In this document: positions 23,160 through 35,554 of the stretch, one piece after another | Layout: every line of letters starts with the position of its first letter | Numbering within the stretch: position 1 is the stretch's first letter | Origin: Odontocerum albicorne | Taxonomy: Eukaryota > Arthropoda > Insecta > Trichoptera > Odontoceridae | DNA length: 64,000 bases | NCBI GenBank assembly: GCA_949825065.1 | Contig: OX463847.1 | Span: 35,163,789 to 35,227,788, forward strand | Direction of reading: 5' to 3' | Notes under the pieces: generated by a model | Seen by the model: the letters and a program-made list of their open reading frames with translations, nothing else | The model's database searches: none | Told to the model about the DNA's origin: nothing | Made by a program: the position numbers and the translations under genes

Positions 23160-24520
23160 TTCGATTGAATACCTTCAAAGTTCACTCCATTATATGACGC
23201 TCAAGCTTTTTCCATAGGATGACGTCCGAGCTCACTCCATAGGATCACGTCAAAGCTCTCACCATAGGATGACGCCCAAGCTCACTCCATAGGAAGACAC
23301 TCAAGATCCTTCCATTGGATGACGCCCAAGCTCACTCCATTTGATGACGCCCAATCTTCCTCCATAGGATGACGCTCAAGCTCATCCCGTAGGATGACGC
23401 CCAAGTTTGCTCTACTGGATTATGCCCAAGCTCACTCCACAGGATGACGTCATAGAATGATGCTCAAGCTCATTCCATTAGTTCAATGGTGTTCGAACTT
23501 ACTCCATATAATCACGAGACAGTTCATTCCATAGGATGATGCCAAAGCTCATTACATAGGATGACCTCCAAGCTCACTCCATAGGATGACGCCCAAGCTC
23601 ACTCCATAGGAAGACACTCAAGATCCTTCCATTGGATGACGCCCAAGCTCACTCCATTTGATGACGCCCAATCTTCCTCCATAGGATGACGCTCAAGCTC
23701 ATCCCGTAGGATGACGCCCAAGTTTGCTCTACTGGATTATGCCCAAGCTCACTCCACAGGATGACGTCATAGAATGATGCTCAAGCTCATTCCATTAGTT
23801 CAATGGTGTTCGAACTTACTCCATATAATCACGAGACAGTTCATTCCATAGGATGATGCCAAAGCTCATTACATAGGATGACCTCCAAGCTCACTCCATA
23901 GGATGACGCCCAAGCTCACTCCATAGGAAAACACTCAAGATCCTTCCATTGGATGACACCCAAGCTCACTCTATTTGATGACGCCCAATCTTCCTCCATA
24001 GGATGACGCTCAAACTCATACCGTAGGATGACGCCCAAGTTTGCTCTATTGGATTATGCCCAAGCTCACTCTACAGGATGATGTCATAGAATGATGCTCA
24101 AGCTCATTCCACTAGATGGTGTTCGAGCTTACTCCAAATAATCACGAGACAGTTCATTCCATAGGAGATGCCCAAGTTTATTACATAGGATGACCTCCAA
24201 GCTCACTCTATTGAATGACCCCTAAGCTCGCTCCATAAGTTGACGCCCTAGCTTACTTTATTGGATGACGCCCAAACTCACTCATTTAAATAACGTCCAA
24301 ACTCCCTTCATATAATGACGCACAATCTCATTCTTTAGAATGACGCCCAAGCTCATTCCATAGGATGACCTCCAAGCTCACTCCATTGAATGACGCAAAA
24401 CTCTATTGAATGACACCCATGCTCACTCTATAGGATGACGCTTAAGTTATATTCATTGGATCACGTTCATTCTCACTCCACTGGATTACATTAGATTAGA
24501 TGACGTCCAAAGTTTCAAGA
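23160..24520 (+). repeat. 25-bp satellite with 317-bp higher-order repeat
   Basis: The monomer is close to ataggatgacgcccaagctc plus actcc, with many diverged variants. A higher-order unit is visible. The landmark aggaagacactcaagatcct occurs at 23291 and 23608 and, with one change, at 23925, i.e. exactly 317 bp apart each time, with the intervening variant monomers in the same order. The outer parts of the array are more diverged. Confidence 0.96.
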
Positions 24521-24589
24521 TATTACGCTATCGAAGCCTCGGTCATCCATTATCTACAAAGGTTCCAACTACTATTTGCTTATCTATTT

Positions 24590-24670
24590 ATTAATATTAC
24601 ACAAAAATTAGGCGGGTATATTGCCAGGTGGAAATTTCAACCAACCAACCAGATAAATGTAAACAATGCA
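24590..24670 (-). repeat. SINE family 1, tail fragment
   Basis: Plus strand has attaggcgggtatattgccag then tcaaccaaccaacca, the reversed tail core. It sits just after the satellite array. Confidence 0.7.
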
Positions 24671-24785
24671 TGGTCATGATTTATCCAAATTATTGCAAAT
24701 TTATACAAAAATCGTAAACTTTGTAAATAATAGTGAAAAATCATCAATCGATGGCGAAAAGAAGAGAGGTCGAGAGTTAAGCAAG

Positions 24786-24817
24786 TTAGAGTCAGTTATG
24801 TGAATAACTGACTCTAA
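24786..24817. repeat. 32-bp perfect hairpin
   Basis: Arms ttagagtcagttat and its exact reverse complement flank a 4-base loop. It could form a stem-loop. There is no downstream gene to suggest a terminator role. Confidence 0.85.
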
Positions 24818-25789
24818 ATTAGAGTTTTGGTTTTCGAAACATGCTGATAACGGAATGAGTGTAACATTACTTTGTAACTAGTCTCTCTAGAGTGCATGGA
24901 CAGTAAAAAAGAAAGTGGTGAATTGAGAAAGCCAATAAACAATATTTACTTGAACGTAGCGTCAGTCCATTATCAAAAAGATGCTGATAATTTTCAGCGA
25001 CAGGGGGTGACGGGGTGGTTGAGGTTATTATCAAAAGTGGCAATACGTGAACATTGCGTCTATTTCTCACATTCAACCAACTGTATAATGTAATTTAATT
25101 CTCCCTTTTCAGAATTTGATTACATTATGTTTTTCTATGTCTTTCTAGAGTTTTAAATTCATCTACGAGTAGAATATCGTAAAAAAACAACGCAAACAGA
25201 GGTAAAAGGGAGGTCTATTTCTCCCAACGACCCCCCTCTCTCGTGCAATACGCCTCTATTGAGTGACTCGCGATGTAATTTAATTCCGAGATTCACCTCG
25301 TACAAGAATGCAGACAGAATCCGTAAAACTGATGTTCATTTATTAAAAAGGGTAAAATAAAACCGTTTCCCTTCATTATAGAAATTTTCAGTTTATATTT
25401 TTACTTATAAAGAATGAAAAATGTTTGCAGTGATATTTACGTTTGACTTTGCTAGCCAATTTGCGAAACCTTACTTTTACTATATCGAGAGATTTCTTTA
25501 AACGTTTTTCTTGTGAAATTTTAATAAAAATATGAACTCTGTCATCAATTTGGGATTTATTGGTTCGATTTATGTTAGTGCATCAATTTTTTAATTGATT
25601 TTAGTATCACTTTTATTTATTTCTACGTTTGGCTCTGAAATGTAATATATTTCTTCCAGCTAAATCACGTTTAGTTTTAGGTTGTAAAGTTCCTTGCACG
25701 CATCCAGGAAATGCATACAATAAGCAGTAGTTTACGATGTGATCCATGATCTGGTTCTCTCCATACTCACAGAAAGACTTTTTTTATGT
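24818..25789. other. No recognisable feature
   Basis: Overlapping 65-69 codon frames on both strands at 24867-25093 are not supported by any motif. A GC-richer patch at 25200-25290 is unassigned. Confidence 0.4.
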
Positions 25790-25885
25790 ATCTTTAATAT
25801 CTTTCTAGTACGGATTGTCACATGACAATAAACTCTTCAGGCTATTCTGTATGCAACGAAAGAATTATACGATAGAATATAATAC
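25790..25885 (+). repeat. SINE family 1, tail fragment (diverged)
   Basis: Reads tctttaatatctttctagta, then gattgtcacatgacaataaa and ctcttcaggc, a diverged plus-oriented tail. Confidence 0.6.
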
Positions 25886-26299
25886 AATATCTTTTTAGAC
25901 ATTTTAATACGCAACAATTGTTGGTTTTTATTAATGAGATCAACAAATATTTCAGTATATTTCTTTGACATCTCTAAAAGCATGGTGTCTTATGGACGCT
26001 GTAGGTATAAACGTGGAAAGTAAATGAAAAACCTTTGCGAAGACAGTTTGGTCTCGATGAAACACAGTGATCGAGTTTGAGGTGGGGCAAGGCAAGGTTG
26101 TAACATGAATGGCGAGGGGGGGGCGACTCTTTGAGGATGCAGAGATGAAATGAAGATCATTGAAAATGTCAAAAGAAATTTTCTCTTTACTTGTTTAATT
26201 ATTTTTAAACCATGTTAGTAAAAAGCAAAATGTATGTACAATACATGTATTTATTAACTATACATAATAAAGTTCTTATGTTAGAGTTTTGGAGATCTC

Positions 26300-27780
26300 C
26301 AAATTTTTTTCGTTAAGTTTGTTACAACTAGAAGCTTTGTGCCCTGTTTGGAGAGCCTAGTATACTCGTAATACAAGTTACGAAAAAGCTCGCCAAGGAG
26401 TTGTCATTTACACTATTTAGAGCGCATGAAAGAAATCATAATAATTATTCACGAGCAAGCTTTCTTAAGTGTTTTAAAACGATATTGAAATAGTTGAAGA
26501 CGAAAAATATAAATTTAGTAGTGAAAGAACTTTGTTCAGTATTTTGACGACAAAATAATCATTTTTAGTTTAATTCATTTAAAACTATTATATAATTTTA
26601 TCAGTCTAGAAATTTGATATCCAGTGTTTGGAAACATATTTTTACTAATCGTTTAAATGTTGTTCACATATCCTATTGACATGTGAATAAAAATATATTT
26701 AAAACATTATTTAATCTCTAAAATAAATGGTTCTTATTTATAAGTTTTGTATATTTTTTACTAAATAAATAATTCAAACCCTCCTCCTTTTACGGGCTAG
26801 GGACCGTCCATGGCGGAGTTAAAAAAAAACATTAAAAAAACTTGCTCGAGAATTGTAAAGGTATAAATTAAAGAAATGCTTTATTAAAATTTTCATGTTC
26901 AAATAATGGAGACGGGAAAAGGAAAGAAAAGAGGATTTTATAATGCATTCTTTTTTATTGGTACAAAAGGCGAATACGCTTGAATCGCTATGATTTTTTC
27001 TTCCGTGATTTCAATTTTTCACGCAAATTGACTCCTGCAATGATTTTCATTTTCCAGGTATTTATTTGCTTTATTTATTCTGACTTAAAAATATTCAATG
27101 GATAAATAAACATAGATTCCCGTTTGAAACGAAAGCTCATACTCTTTGATAGGGTTGTAAAGCTTACTCTTTGATAGGGTTGTAAACAAACATGTTTTTT
27201 TAATGAATATTTTGTAATTCAATTAGGAACACTTGTCTTTGGAAGTGGTTGTCTCTCAGTCATGAAATTTATTTCATCTGGACTATAAGCAAGCTGATTG
27301 CGTAGATATCTTCCAAAGCTTCTTAAATTCGCTTTTTTAAAGAAATGTTTCATGTCTACATTTCATGCCCCTGGAGTAATCTTCGCTCTTAAATATCGCT
27401 AACGAAAAAAAATAATAATGCATAGTGATCGTTGCCTTGAATACTGGTAACATTTTTATTTCGAAGTTTTGGTTTCGATTCTGAAATAAAGTCATTTCAT
27501 CGAAATACCTATAAGCTCGTAAAAATGTGTGAGATTTCGTTTAAATAGTTCAGACGCAACTTAGTGTAAATCCATAGTTAATGTAATATAAAAATAAAAT
27601 ACTTAGTTTTGTTATTTTTTTATATGCTTTCAGCATGTCTCTTTCTCTTTCAGCGTATATACGCATTTCAATACACAGTGTGCTGTATCCTCCTCAAATG
27701 AGTACTTGGAACTAAATGTCTTGTTACTTAAAGTTTAATTAATACTAAACATTATCGATGGTGTCATGAGGAATACCTTT
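26300..27780 (+). repeat. Large tandem unit, copy 1 of 3
   Basis: Shares an ordered set of landmarks with the next two copies. These are gccctgtttggagagcctag (26341), cacgagcaagctttct (26451), ccctcctccttttacgggct (26779), tgactcctgcaatgattttc (27029), catgaaatttatttcatctg (27262) and acgcatttcaatacacagtg (27662). The landmarks are conserved while sequence between them has drifted. No protein motif is recognised. In copy 1 the short segment aatacgcttgaatcgctatg (about 26973) is single-copy but is expanded in copy 3. Confidence 0.85.
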
Positions 27781-27814
27781 TTGATATTCAATAATATTTT
27801 TATATATATTTTTG

Positions 27815-29790
27815 AAATAAAAGTTTTATGACCTGTTTGGAGATCCATCTATCGTACAAGTTATGTGAAAAATTCATTTAAACTAAAATGATGTTTGTAA
27901 TAATTCACGAGCAAGCTTTCCTTAGTGTTTTAAAGTTATATTAAAAAAGTTAAAATAGATAAATATTGTAGTGAAATTACTTTTCACAGTATTTGATCAG
28001 TAAAATAATAATTGATTATATAACTAAACAATCATTATATGAATTTACGATTCCGGAAAGTAAATTTTCTATTATTGAAAAAATTGTTTTTTTTTATCAC
28101 TTAAAAATAAATCACAAATTTTAAGACATTGTGAACAAAAATAAATTTATATAAACATTTCATTACTTGTTATTTATAGTGTTGTATTTAATCATTATTG
28201 AATGAATAGTGCCAACCCTCCTTTTACAGGCTAGGGACCCTCTATGACGGAATTAAAAAAACATTAAAAAAACTTGCTCGAGAATTGAAAAGAGATTAAA
28301 TTAATCCTTTATTAAAACTCCGATTTGCAAATAATGAAGACGTAAAGAAAAAAATAAATAAAATATGATTTTTCAATTAATTATTTTTTATTGGGGCTGT
28401 GCTTGCATTAAAAAAAATTATCCATGATTTCAATAGCTCGCATATTTGCACTGACTCCTGCAACAATTTTTAATTTTGAAGATATTTTCTCTATTTTTCA
28501 GGTTAAAAAATTCTTCTTGTCTACGATAAAGTTAATTCTATGGATAACTTAAAGTAGATTTCCTTATGATGTGATAAGTCATCCACTTTGATAGGGTTAA
28601 AAACGAAAGTTTTCCGTGAGAACATAAGAATAGATATTATTAAAATTTGAATACTGTGTTATTTTAAATACTCCAATACGAATTTTAAAAATAATGAAGA
28701 TTGTTCAGTCGTTATAATTAATATTTGAGTTTTTATAAAACATCGGTATTCATTTAAAAGTTAAATTATTTTACAAAGCACAGTTTCTCAACTTAAATCC
28801 ACTTCAGAAGTTCTAACACGATGAAAAGTCTTACGCAATTGAAAACATCTTCGTTTTAATATTTTTGAAGATATAGGAAATATTTTTTTGATGCGCAAGA
28901 ATCAAAATGTTCAATGATAAAGTGAGGTGCATGGCCGCGCGGTAACGCACTGGACTTCCGTGCGGATGGTCGTCGGTTCGAACCCCGCGCTGTGCTACTC
29001 CCCTCGAACGACACAGGCACTTTTTCCGCCTAGTGTTCGAGAGTATAAGGATACCTATGAGAAAAAAAAGTTCCAGCAATTCAGAAAGCTCTCTCAATAT
29101 ATGCTGGCTTGGTAACACGAGGAGTCTTGATTTGATTATTGTTAGTGCTGTTCTTCAGATCTCACATGTGAAGAAGGTCAGCAATTGAGCCCGAAATCGG
29201 AGGGAATATTCGAGAGGATAATCGAAACTGTTTAATAAAAATTTCCAAGTGTACTTTGTCTATTTCCTCTAGAAAAAATCTAATCGTACAGTGTTTTCGT
29301 ATCAAATTGAATGTTCAAGTGGGTTGGGCCACCAACTGGGTTTCTCAAGCGATCTTTTGAAGGGACTGACACTAAAGCATAGAATAGATATAATTTGTGG
29401 TATAGGTGCTGATATAATTTGTGGTATTGTGGTAATATCATAGTATTGTGACCTTTAAATGCTTCTTGCACACTATTTTGATAGTGATATTGGCTCTGAA
29501 ATAGCGTTTAAGAAACAAATATATGTAAAAGTATAGCAATCATTCCCCTAAATAGTGGTGGCTTTTTTAAAATTTTAGTTTCGATTCTTATAAGTCAGTA
29601 AGTAAATGTAACATAGTGGATATTCACAATCAATGAAAATTAAAAATGAATAACTACTTTGTTTTCTCCGACTTAATTTTTAGCATATCACTATGCGCAT
29701 TTCAACACACAGTGTCTTCCTCAGGTGAGTTAGTCAAACTGAGTTACTTACACTATGATTTGTTTTAAATGTTTTCCATGGTTTTATGGG
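27815..29790 (+). repeat. Large tandem unit, copy 2 of 3
   Basis: Has the same landmark order: gacctgtttggagatccatc (27830), cacgagcaagctttcctt (27907), ccctccttttacaggctagg (28217), actgactcctgcaac (28450) and cactatgcgcatttcaacac (29690). It is longer than copy 1 because it carries a family-2 SINE at 28920-29060. The catgaaatttatttcat part is poorly preserved. Confidence 0.85.
28920..29060 (+). repeat. tRNA-derived SINE family 2
   Basis: The head tggccgcgcggtaacgcact is A-box-like, and ggttcgaaccccgcgctgtg contains a near-perfect B box. The family-specific stretch cctagtgttcgagagta follows. Much less AT-rich than its surroundings. The tRNA-like part could be mistaken for a tRNA gene, but the arms do not form a standard cloverleaf and the downstream family text is shared with 17620-17735. 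Confidence 0.75.
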
Positions 29791-29839
29791 AAATAAAGTT
29801 TTGTGATATTCAAAAGTCTCATTATTTTTACTACTAGAA

Positions 29840-31560
29840 GCTATTTGACTGTTTGGGATCTAAATATCGTACAAGTTATGAGAATAGCTAGGCTTAGATG
29901 GGCTGGTTATTTATAGCGAATGAACGAAACGATATTAATATTTACATTAATTCACGAGCAAGCTTTCCTTAGTGTTTCAAAATTATAATTAAATAGTTTA
30001 AACAGAGATATATAAATTTTGTATTGAAACAATTTATCTTAGTATTTCAAGAAAAAAAAATTTATTGAAAAGTAATGAACATGACATTATTTTACAATTT
30101 AGGTGATTTACTTTAGCATTATTGGTAAATGTTGTTTTTAATCACTCAAATGTTGTTCACAGATTTTAAAGACACCGTGAATTATAAGAAATTTTAGAAA
30201 CAATTTATTCTCTAAAATTAATGTTTGTTATTTATCAGTTTTATGTTTATTTTTACTAAAAAATAGTTCAAACCCTCCTCCTTTTACGGGCTGGGGACCG
30301 TCTATGGCGGAGTTAAAAAACACTAGGAAAAACTTGCTCTAGAATAATTAAAATGTTAATTAAATGAATACTTTATTTAAACTCGGATGTTACAATTATG
30401 AGACCGTAGAGGGAGCAAAAATAGGGGTTTTCAATAAATTATTTATTTATCAATTACGGGTTTCTCGCTTTCTCGCTATTATCATCTTTTACGGGTATAC
30501 GTTTTGTCGCTATTATCAATTACGGGTCTATGCTTTGTCGCTATTATTAATTACGGGTAAACGCTTTGTTGCTATTATCAATTACGGGTCTACGCTTTGT
30601 CGCTATTATCAATTACGGGTATACGCTTTGTCGCTATTATCAATTACGGGTATACGCTTTGTCGTTATTATTATCTTTTATTTTTTCCATGTTTTTTTGC
30701 ATGTATGCACTAATTTCTGCAACTTTTTAAATTTTATAGGTATTTTCTCTACTTAGTCTGACGTAAAAACTTACGATACACTTTACTTCATAGATCACTA
30801 AACTTGGATTATAATTAGTGCAGGTGATCGTCCGTTCCTTGATAAACGAACAGCTATGCAGAAATTCCTCTCAACATATGTAGGTTTGCTAACTCGAGGA
30901 ATCTCGACAAGATGATTTAAAGCTGTTGTATGAAAATATTTCAAGTCTTTATTCTGCAGCCTGATATCACACACATATGGCAACAATGAATGTAAAATTT
31001 TAACTTAAAATTCAAAAGGTAATCCGGAATGTGTCATAAAAATATCCCCCAAGTATTCTTTGTCTATTTTCTCGAGAGGTCTTGTGTAGGTGATTCTCAA
31101 TCATGAAATATATTTCATCCGGAGTGTAGGCAGACTAATAGCATATACACTTTTAAAAACTTAAATTCAAGCTTTTAACACATCACTTATTCATATAAAT
31201 TGGCCTCGGAGTGGTCTTTGGTCATTAAATATCTCTAGAGAAATAAATAAATATTAATGGAAAGTGATCATTCGCTGAATAGTGGTGGAATTAAAATTTG
31301 AAAAATATTCGTTTTGATTTTTGAATGAATTAAAAAAAACTTTTGTGTGTTAATTTTTAAAAATAGTAAGAATTTATTGAAATAATTCAGGTGTTACTTA
31401 GGAAAAAAAATTTTTTTTGGAATATATATAAATAAAATTATTGGCTTTTTTCTTCCACTATATTTAGAGCCTATCACTATGCGCATTTCAATACAAGTCA
31501 AATAAAGTCAAGTCTACTGTTTCTCAGACAAGTCAACTAAACTAAATTGTTACACTTCAA
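29840..31560 (+). repeat. Large tandem unit, copy 3 of 3
   Basis: Landmarks are tgactgtttgggatctaaat (29853), cacgagcaagctttcctt (29952), ccctcctccttttacgggct (30273), aatcatgaaatatatttcat (31096) and cactatgcgcatttcaatac (31475). Text at 30830-30910 (cctctcaacatatgtaggtt) matches that following the SINE in copy 2, so copies 2 and 3 share history after that insertion or exchanged sequence. Contains a 31-bp minisatellite. Confidence 0.85.
30443..30680 (+). repeat. 31-bp minisatellite, about 7 copies
   Basis: The unit cgctattatcaattacgggt plus ctatgctttgt repeats at 30508, 30539, 30570, 30601 and onward. It lies where copy 1 of the large unit has only one related segment (about 26970-27000), suggesting local expansion in copy 3. 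Confidence 0.95.
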
Positions 31561-31591
31561 TTTATACCTACTATTAATGGTTTTAGATTAA

Positions 31592-31643
31592 CTAACTCAC
31601 CTAAGAAACACTTCGTGTATTGAAATGTTCATAGTGATATATT
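31592..31643 (-). repeat. Inverted copy of the large unit's end landmark
   Basis: The reverse complement reads atatcactatgaacatttca followed by atacacgaagtg and ttaggtgagttagt, matching 29688-29735 of copy 2. The direct copy of the same landmark lies about 100 bp to the left (31470), so the two could pair as a stem. Confidence 0.8.
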
Positions 31644-31905
31644 AAATAATATAGTGGGAGGGAAAAAAATATATAGAATAATGAAGTACAAAAATAAAAA
31701 AAATTTTCTTCATTAATTATGGAAAAAAAAATTCAAGAGTTATTAATTAATAAAACCTTCAGTCGTTAAGAAAACAAAATTAACAAGCAAATTATAATCA
31801 CCGAAGGGGAAGATATTTCATATGACACACGTCACCGAGTAAGATGAGATAATTGGAGACAGAAATATTATTTTCGTAGGTGTGTAAATCAAAGACGATC
31901 TTCCG

Positions 31906-32205
31906 TTACAAGAAGCAAAAGACAATGTAGTAACAAACAAGAAATTTCTCAAGAAATCTCGATGAGAACGTGTGTTATATCCAAGGATATCGCCATGCCA
32001 TAAATATATCGTCGTGCGTAACATGGAATATGCTCATTAATTTAACGCCACTTAACCAGGCTAATTTTTTTAAATTCTGAAATCAGAAGACAATGTAGCA
32101 ATAAACAAGAAATTTCTTGGAAAATCTTGAAGAAAACTTGCGTTATATCGAAGAATATTACGATGACAGAAATATATCTTCGTGCAAAGTATTTAAAATA
32201 ATTTT
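31906..32205 (+). repeat. 167-bp tandem duplication, 2 copies
   Basis: Text from gacaatgtagtaacaaacaa through to atatatcgtcgtgcgtaa recurs 167 bp later (gacaatgtagcaataaacaa at 32088) with moderate divergence. Confidence 0.85.
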
Positions 32206-32542
32206 GCGCAACTTAATTGGCGAGCTTTCTTTTAATTTCGATATCTGTAAATTTTAACTGTAATAAAAATATGCGTATGTTGATTTAGCTTTCTGTTTAG
32301 ATAAAAACCATGTAGACATTTGATGAGGTAGCATCATAGTATAAATAGGTCAAAACGCATACGATGGTTGTCGTCAAAGGAAGAATACGAGAATTGAATT
32401 TCGAATACAAGAGAGCGAGAGAGGAATGCTTGAATTCTCTCCGAAAGTAATTCAAAATTTGAATCTCGGTGGGTCCGTGATACTGAACGAATTTTAAATA
32501 CCTAGCTAACAATTTTTGAACCGGTGTAAAAGGAGACGATGT

Positions 32543-32789
<247 letters not shown>

Positions 32790-32919
32790 AAATTTTATAT
32801 TTATGAATATATATTCTCATAAATGTAGAATTTGTTTTACTTCCGTGAATATTTCACGGGTTGCAACTAGTTTAACTAAGGAGTATTGAAAGACTTGCAA
32901 AATAAATTAGCATATCTGA

Positions 32920-33080
32920 AGGTAAGGGATCCTGAGAAAGAAATAAGTCGAGGAAATTTTTAGAGACATGGATGAAGGTGGATGAGACAAAAGCTTTGTA
33001 AATTTATGCAAAAGTTAAATAGAAGGAAGTGGAATGTAAATACATACCAAGTGGTCCTCTCTGCTTACTCCACATTGATA
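32920..33080 (+). pseudogene. Possible LINE 3' tail remnant
   Basis: Text such as gagacatggatgaaggtgga, gatgagacaaaagctttg and tggtcctctctgcttactcc follows the order of the LINE C-terminal tails at 10.1 and 42.6 kb. Strongly decayed. Confidence 0.4.
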
Positions 33081-33899
33081 TGTATTTACATAATTTTAAG
33101 CTGCATAGATGTGATTGTTTTCATTGTTTAATTTTGAATCCGGTTTTTATACTAAAATGATCCGAACCGCAAGAATTTTTTAGGTAAATTTTTATATGAA
33201 ATGAGCATACTTCAAACCTATAATAAATACTAAAATATTAAGCTATCTCTTCATTTTTTGGGGTAATCTGCCAGCAAGTATGGCGTGGGGGGAGATATGA
33301 GGGAGACGTGATCCATCTTCTCAAGTTGTTGTTACCAATTTCCTCTTCGTTGCATACCCCCCCCCCCCCCTTCAACTATGCTGTGTCGCACATTCTTCTT
33401 ATTTCAATAGTTTGGACTCAGTCTTGGAGTGTTTTCCCCGACATGTGTGTATTGAAATGGAAAATCTCCAAGTGCTTAAAATAACCATGAAATTTATTGA
33501 CAATATTCATTTTACAGATCAAACTCTCGGTAGACAAATGTTCGAATAATCATAAATACTTAATGATACCCCATTCAAAAGAACGAATTTCACATTTTGA
33601 AAGCGTTAAGTTGTTATTATCGTATTTTAGCAAATTTCCAAAAAATAACTGTTTCACAAGTTTATTCAAAATTTGTATTTACAACTAGAGCTGAAATACT
33701 TTTTTTTGTTAGTCAATTAATCCATTAAAATTATTAGTAAGTGTAGGAACAAGTATTATTATACAATAATTAAATCAGTTCACTCTATTTTAAAAGTATA
33801 TATCATTTATAAAAAAATCAAGAGTAAAATCTCAAGTTGAGAAAGAAATAAATATTTCTTCCAAACGATTAGAAATATTTTAAACAGCGTTATCTTAAA
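33081..33899. other. No gene; contains a poly-C run
   Basis: A run of about 13 C occurs at about 33357-33370. Otherwise AT-rich without supported features. Confidence 0.5.
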
Positions 33900-34000
33900 C
33901 TGGCTGTATTTTATTTTATTTTTGGATTCTATCAGAAATCGATCCTAAATTACTCGAGTAAAACGTTTTACCAACTAAGCTATAGAGGTCATCTTTTCGT
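33900..34000 (-). repeat. SINE family 1, head fragment
   Basis: Plus strand reads atcagaaatcgatcctaaat, actcgagtaaaacg and accaactaagctatagaggt, the reverse of a tRNA-like head. The tail is absent. Confidence 0.65.
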
Positions 34001-35094
34001 TATGCATTGTTATGTCCATAGTAATTTTAAAAAATTACTTAAATAATCGAAAATATGGTCGATTGAACCGTTAATGAAATAAATAATTGGCAGTTAGAAA
34101 CGAACTATTTTTATAATTATAAAAGTGATTTTTAAAAAAATTGTTTATTAATTAACTTTATGAGAAAAATACTTAAACTCAAAATTTATACTGCAAAGTT
34201 TAATTTGTTTAAAAAAAACACTAAAAAGCGTTAAAGAAAACGAGATATACAAAGTTTCATTGTCTATGTGCTAGAGAAATATTAAAGAACTATTAAAATA
34301 ATAGTTAGTTATTTTTTAAAACAAAATAAATAAACAAACAAATAAAAACGTCTTTAGCAACAGTAAAATGTTACGTAAAATAATTTTATTTAAAAGTTTA
34401 AACTCGGATCCTGGTAATTTCAAATGTTTATTCGAATCTTTTTGAAATATTATAAATGGGTGACAATAGAGGTCCAGTGATTTTACTTCCGTCCTTCAAT
34501 TCTACAAGATCATAGAGCGATTCTGTACAAAATATAACCACCGTTTCAATAGTGGGGGGGGGGGGATGTCTCTGGTCATATTTCCATTGTTAAACATTTA
34601 TATGGTTCATTTCATTTCAAGAGTTTGAAAATATGCGGAGCCCTACGAAAACTCGGGATATCGATATCAATAGCTTAGCAATCTGAAATTTATTTCCAAT
34701 ATTTCATTCTCATTCAGCTGTTGTATATTTACTTCCAATTTAAAATAAATTTCTAAATTTTTGTTCATATATTTTCTAACCAAACGTTAACATCAGTTCT
34801 ACCAAAATAACAACTATCATATGAGTTGGATAATGTTTTACGGAAGGTTTTATCACGTAGTTTGACTTATGACGTCGACGTTTAAAAACGTTGGAGTTTT
34901 CATCTTCAAAGCTTGTTTGTAGTTAACTTCGCCACTAGATATTGCTGACCTAAGTGCAACGCTTTCAAAACATTGGTATCATAAGCCAAACCCCTTGGTA
35001 AAACATTCCGAAAAAACATTATCCAATTCATACGAAAAATCACGAAAGCCCTAAAATATCGTGTGAATTTATTTCAAACTGATATTTATCTATT
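34001..35094. other. No gene; contains a poly-G run
   Basis: A run of about 12 G lies at 34553-34565. Otherwise AT-rich with no supported features. Confidence 0.5.
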
Positions 35095-35200
35095 TATTTA
35101 AACGTTGTACAATATATAATTTTGTGAATTTCTTACCAATGGGCAATCTCTTCCTGCCAAACAAAAAAAAGTTTTCTTTCAGTCTTTGATGAAAGATTTA
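35095..35200 (-). repeat. SINE family 1, tail fragment
   Basis: Has ttaccaatgggcaatctctt followed by cctgccaaacaaaa, the reversed tail, then diverged body. Confidence 0.65.
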
Positions 35201-35365
35201 CATTAGAACTTTATGCAACGAAAACAATGTGGTAAAAGATAGAATTGTATGATAAAAAAATACCTGAATCATTTGTCAATGTTAATATAACCATTTATAT
35301 GTGGCTAGAAGATAGGAGAGGATATTGGGAAGAAGGATAATAGGGAGACTAAGAAACCCGCATCG

Positions 35366-35554
35366 TCATAGAAAAACATTAAATGATTTTTGTTTGAACG
35401 TCAACGACGGAGTGAGTTTTATGTAAGATACCAGCTGGTTCCAGAGCCTACCGCTGTGAACAGTAAAGGGTGGCGCAAAAAATAAAGAAGGGTTAACTGG
35501 AAAAGCTAATGGGTAATATCCGTTTGAGTGGAGTACAGGACAGGGGCTGAGCAC
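35366..35554 (-). pseudogene. LINE C-terminal tail (CR1/jockey-like)
   Basis: The 62-codon minus-strand frame includes GRLWNQLVSYIKLTPSL followed by TFKQKSFNVFL. The signature RLWNSLP..I....SL..FK..L..FL closes many CR1/jockey-type reverse transcriptase ORFs. Preceding RT sequence is not preserved. Fragment only. Confidence 0.65.

Noticed and set aside
24867..25093. Overlapping open frames on both strands
   Set aside because: No motif, no splice context. Both strands being open suggests chance in a less AT-rich patch.
28925..29000. Possible tRNA gene
   Set aside because: Part of SINE family 2. The downstream sequence is shared with another copy at 17.6 kb.
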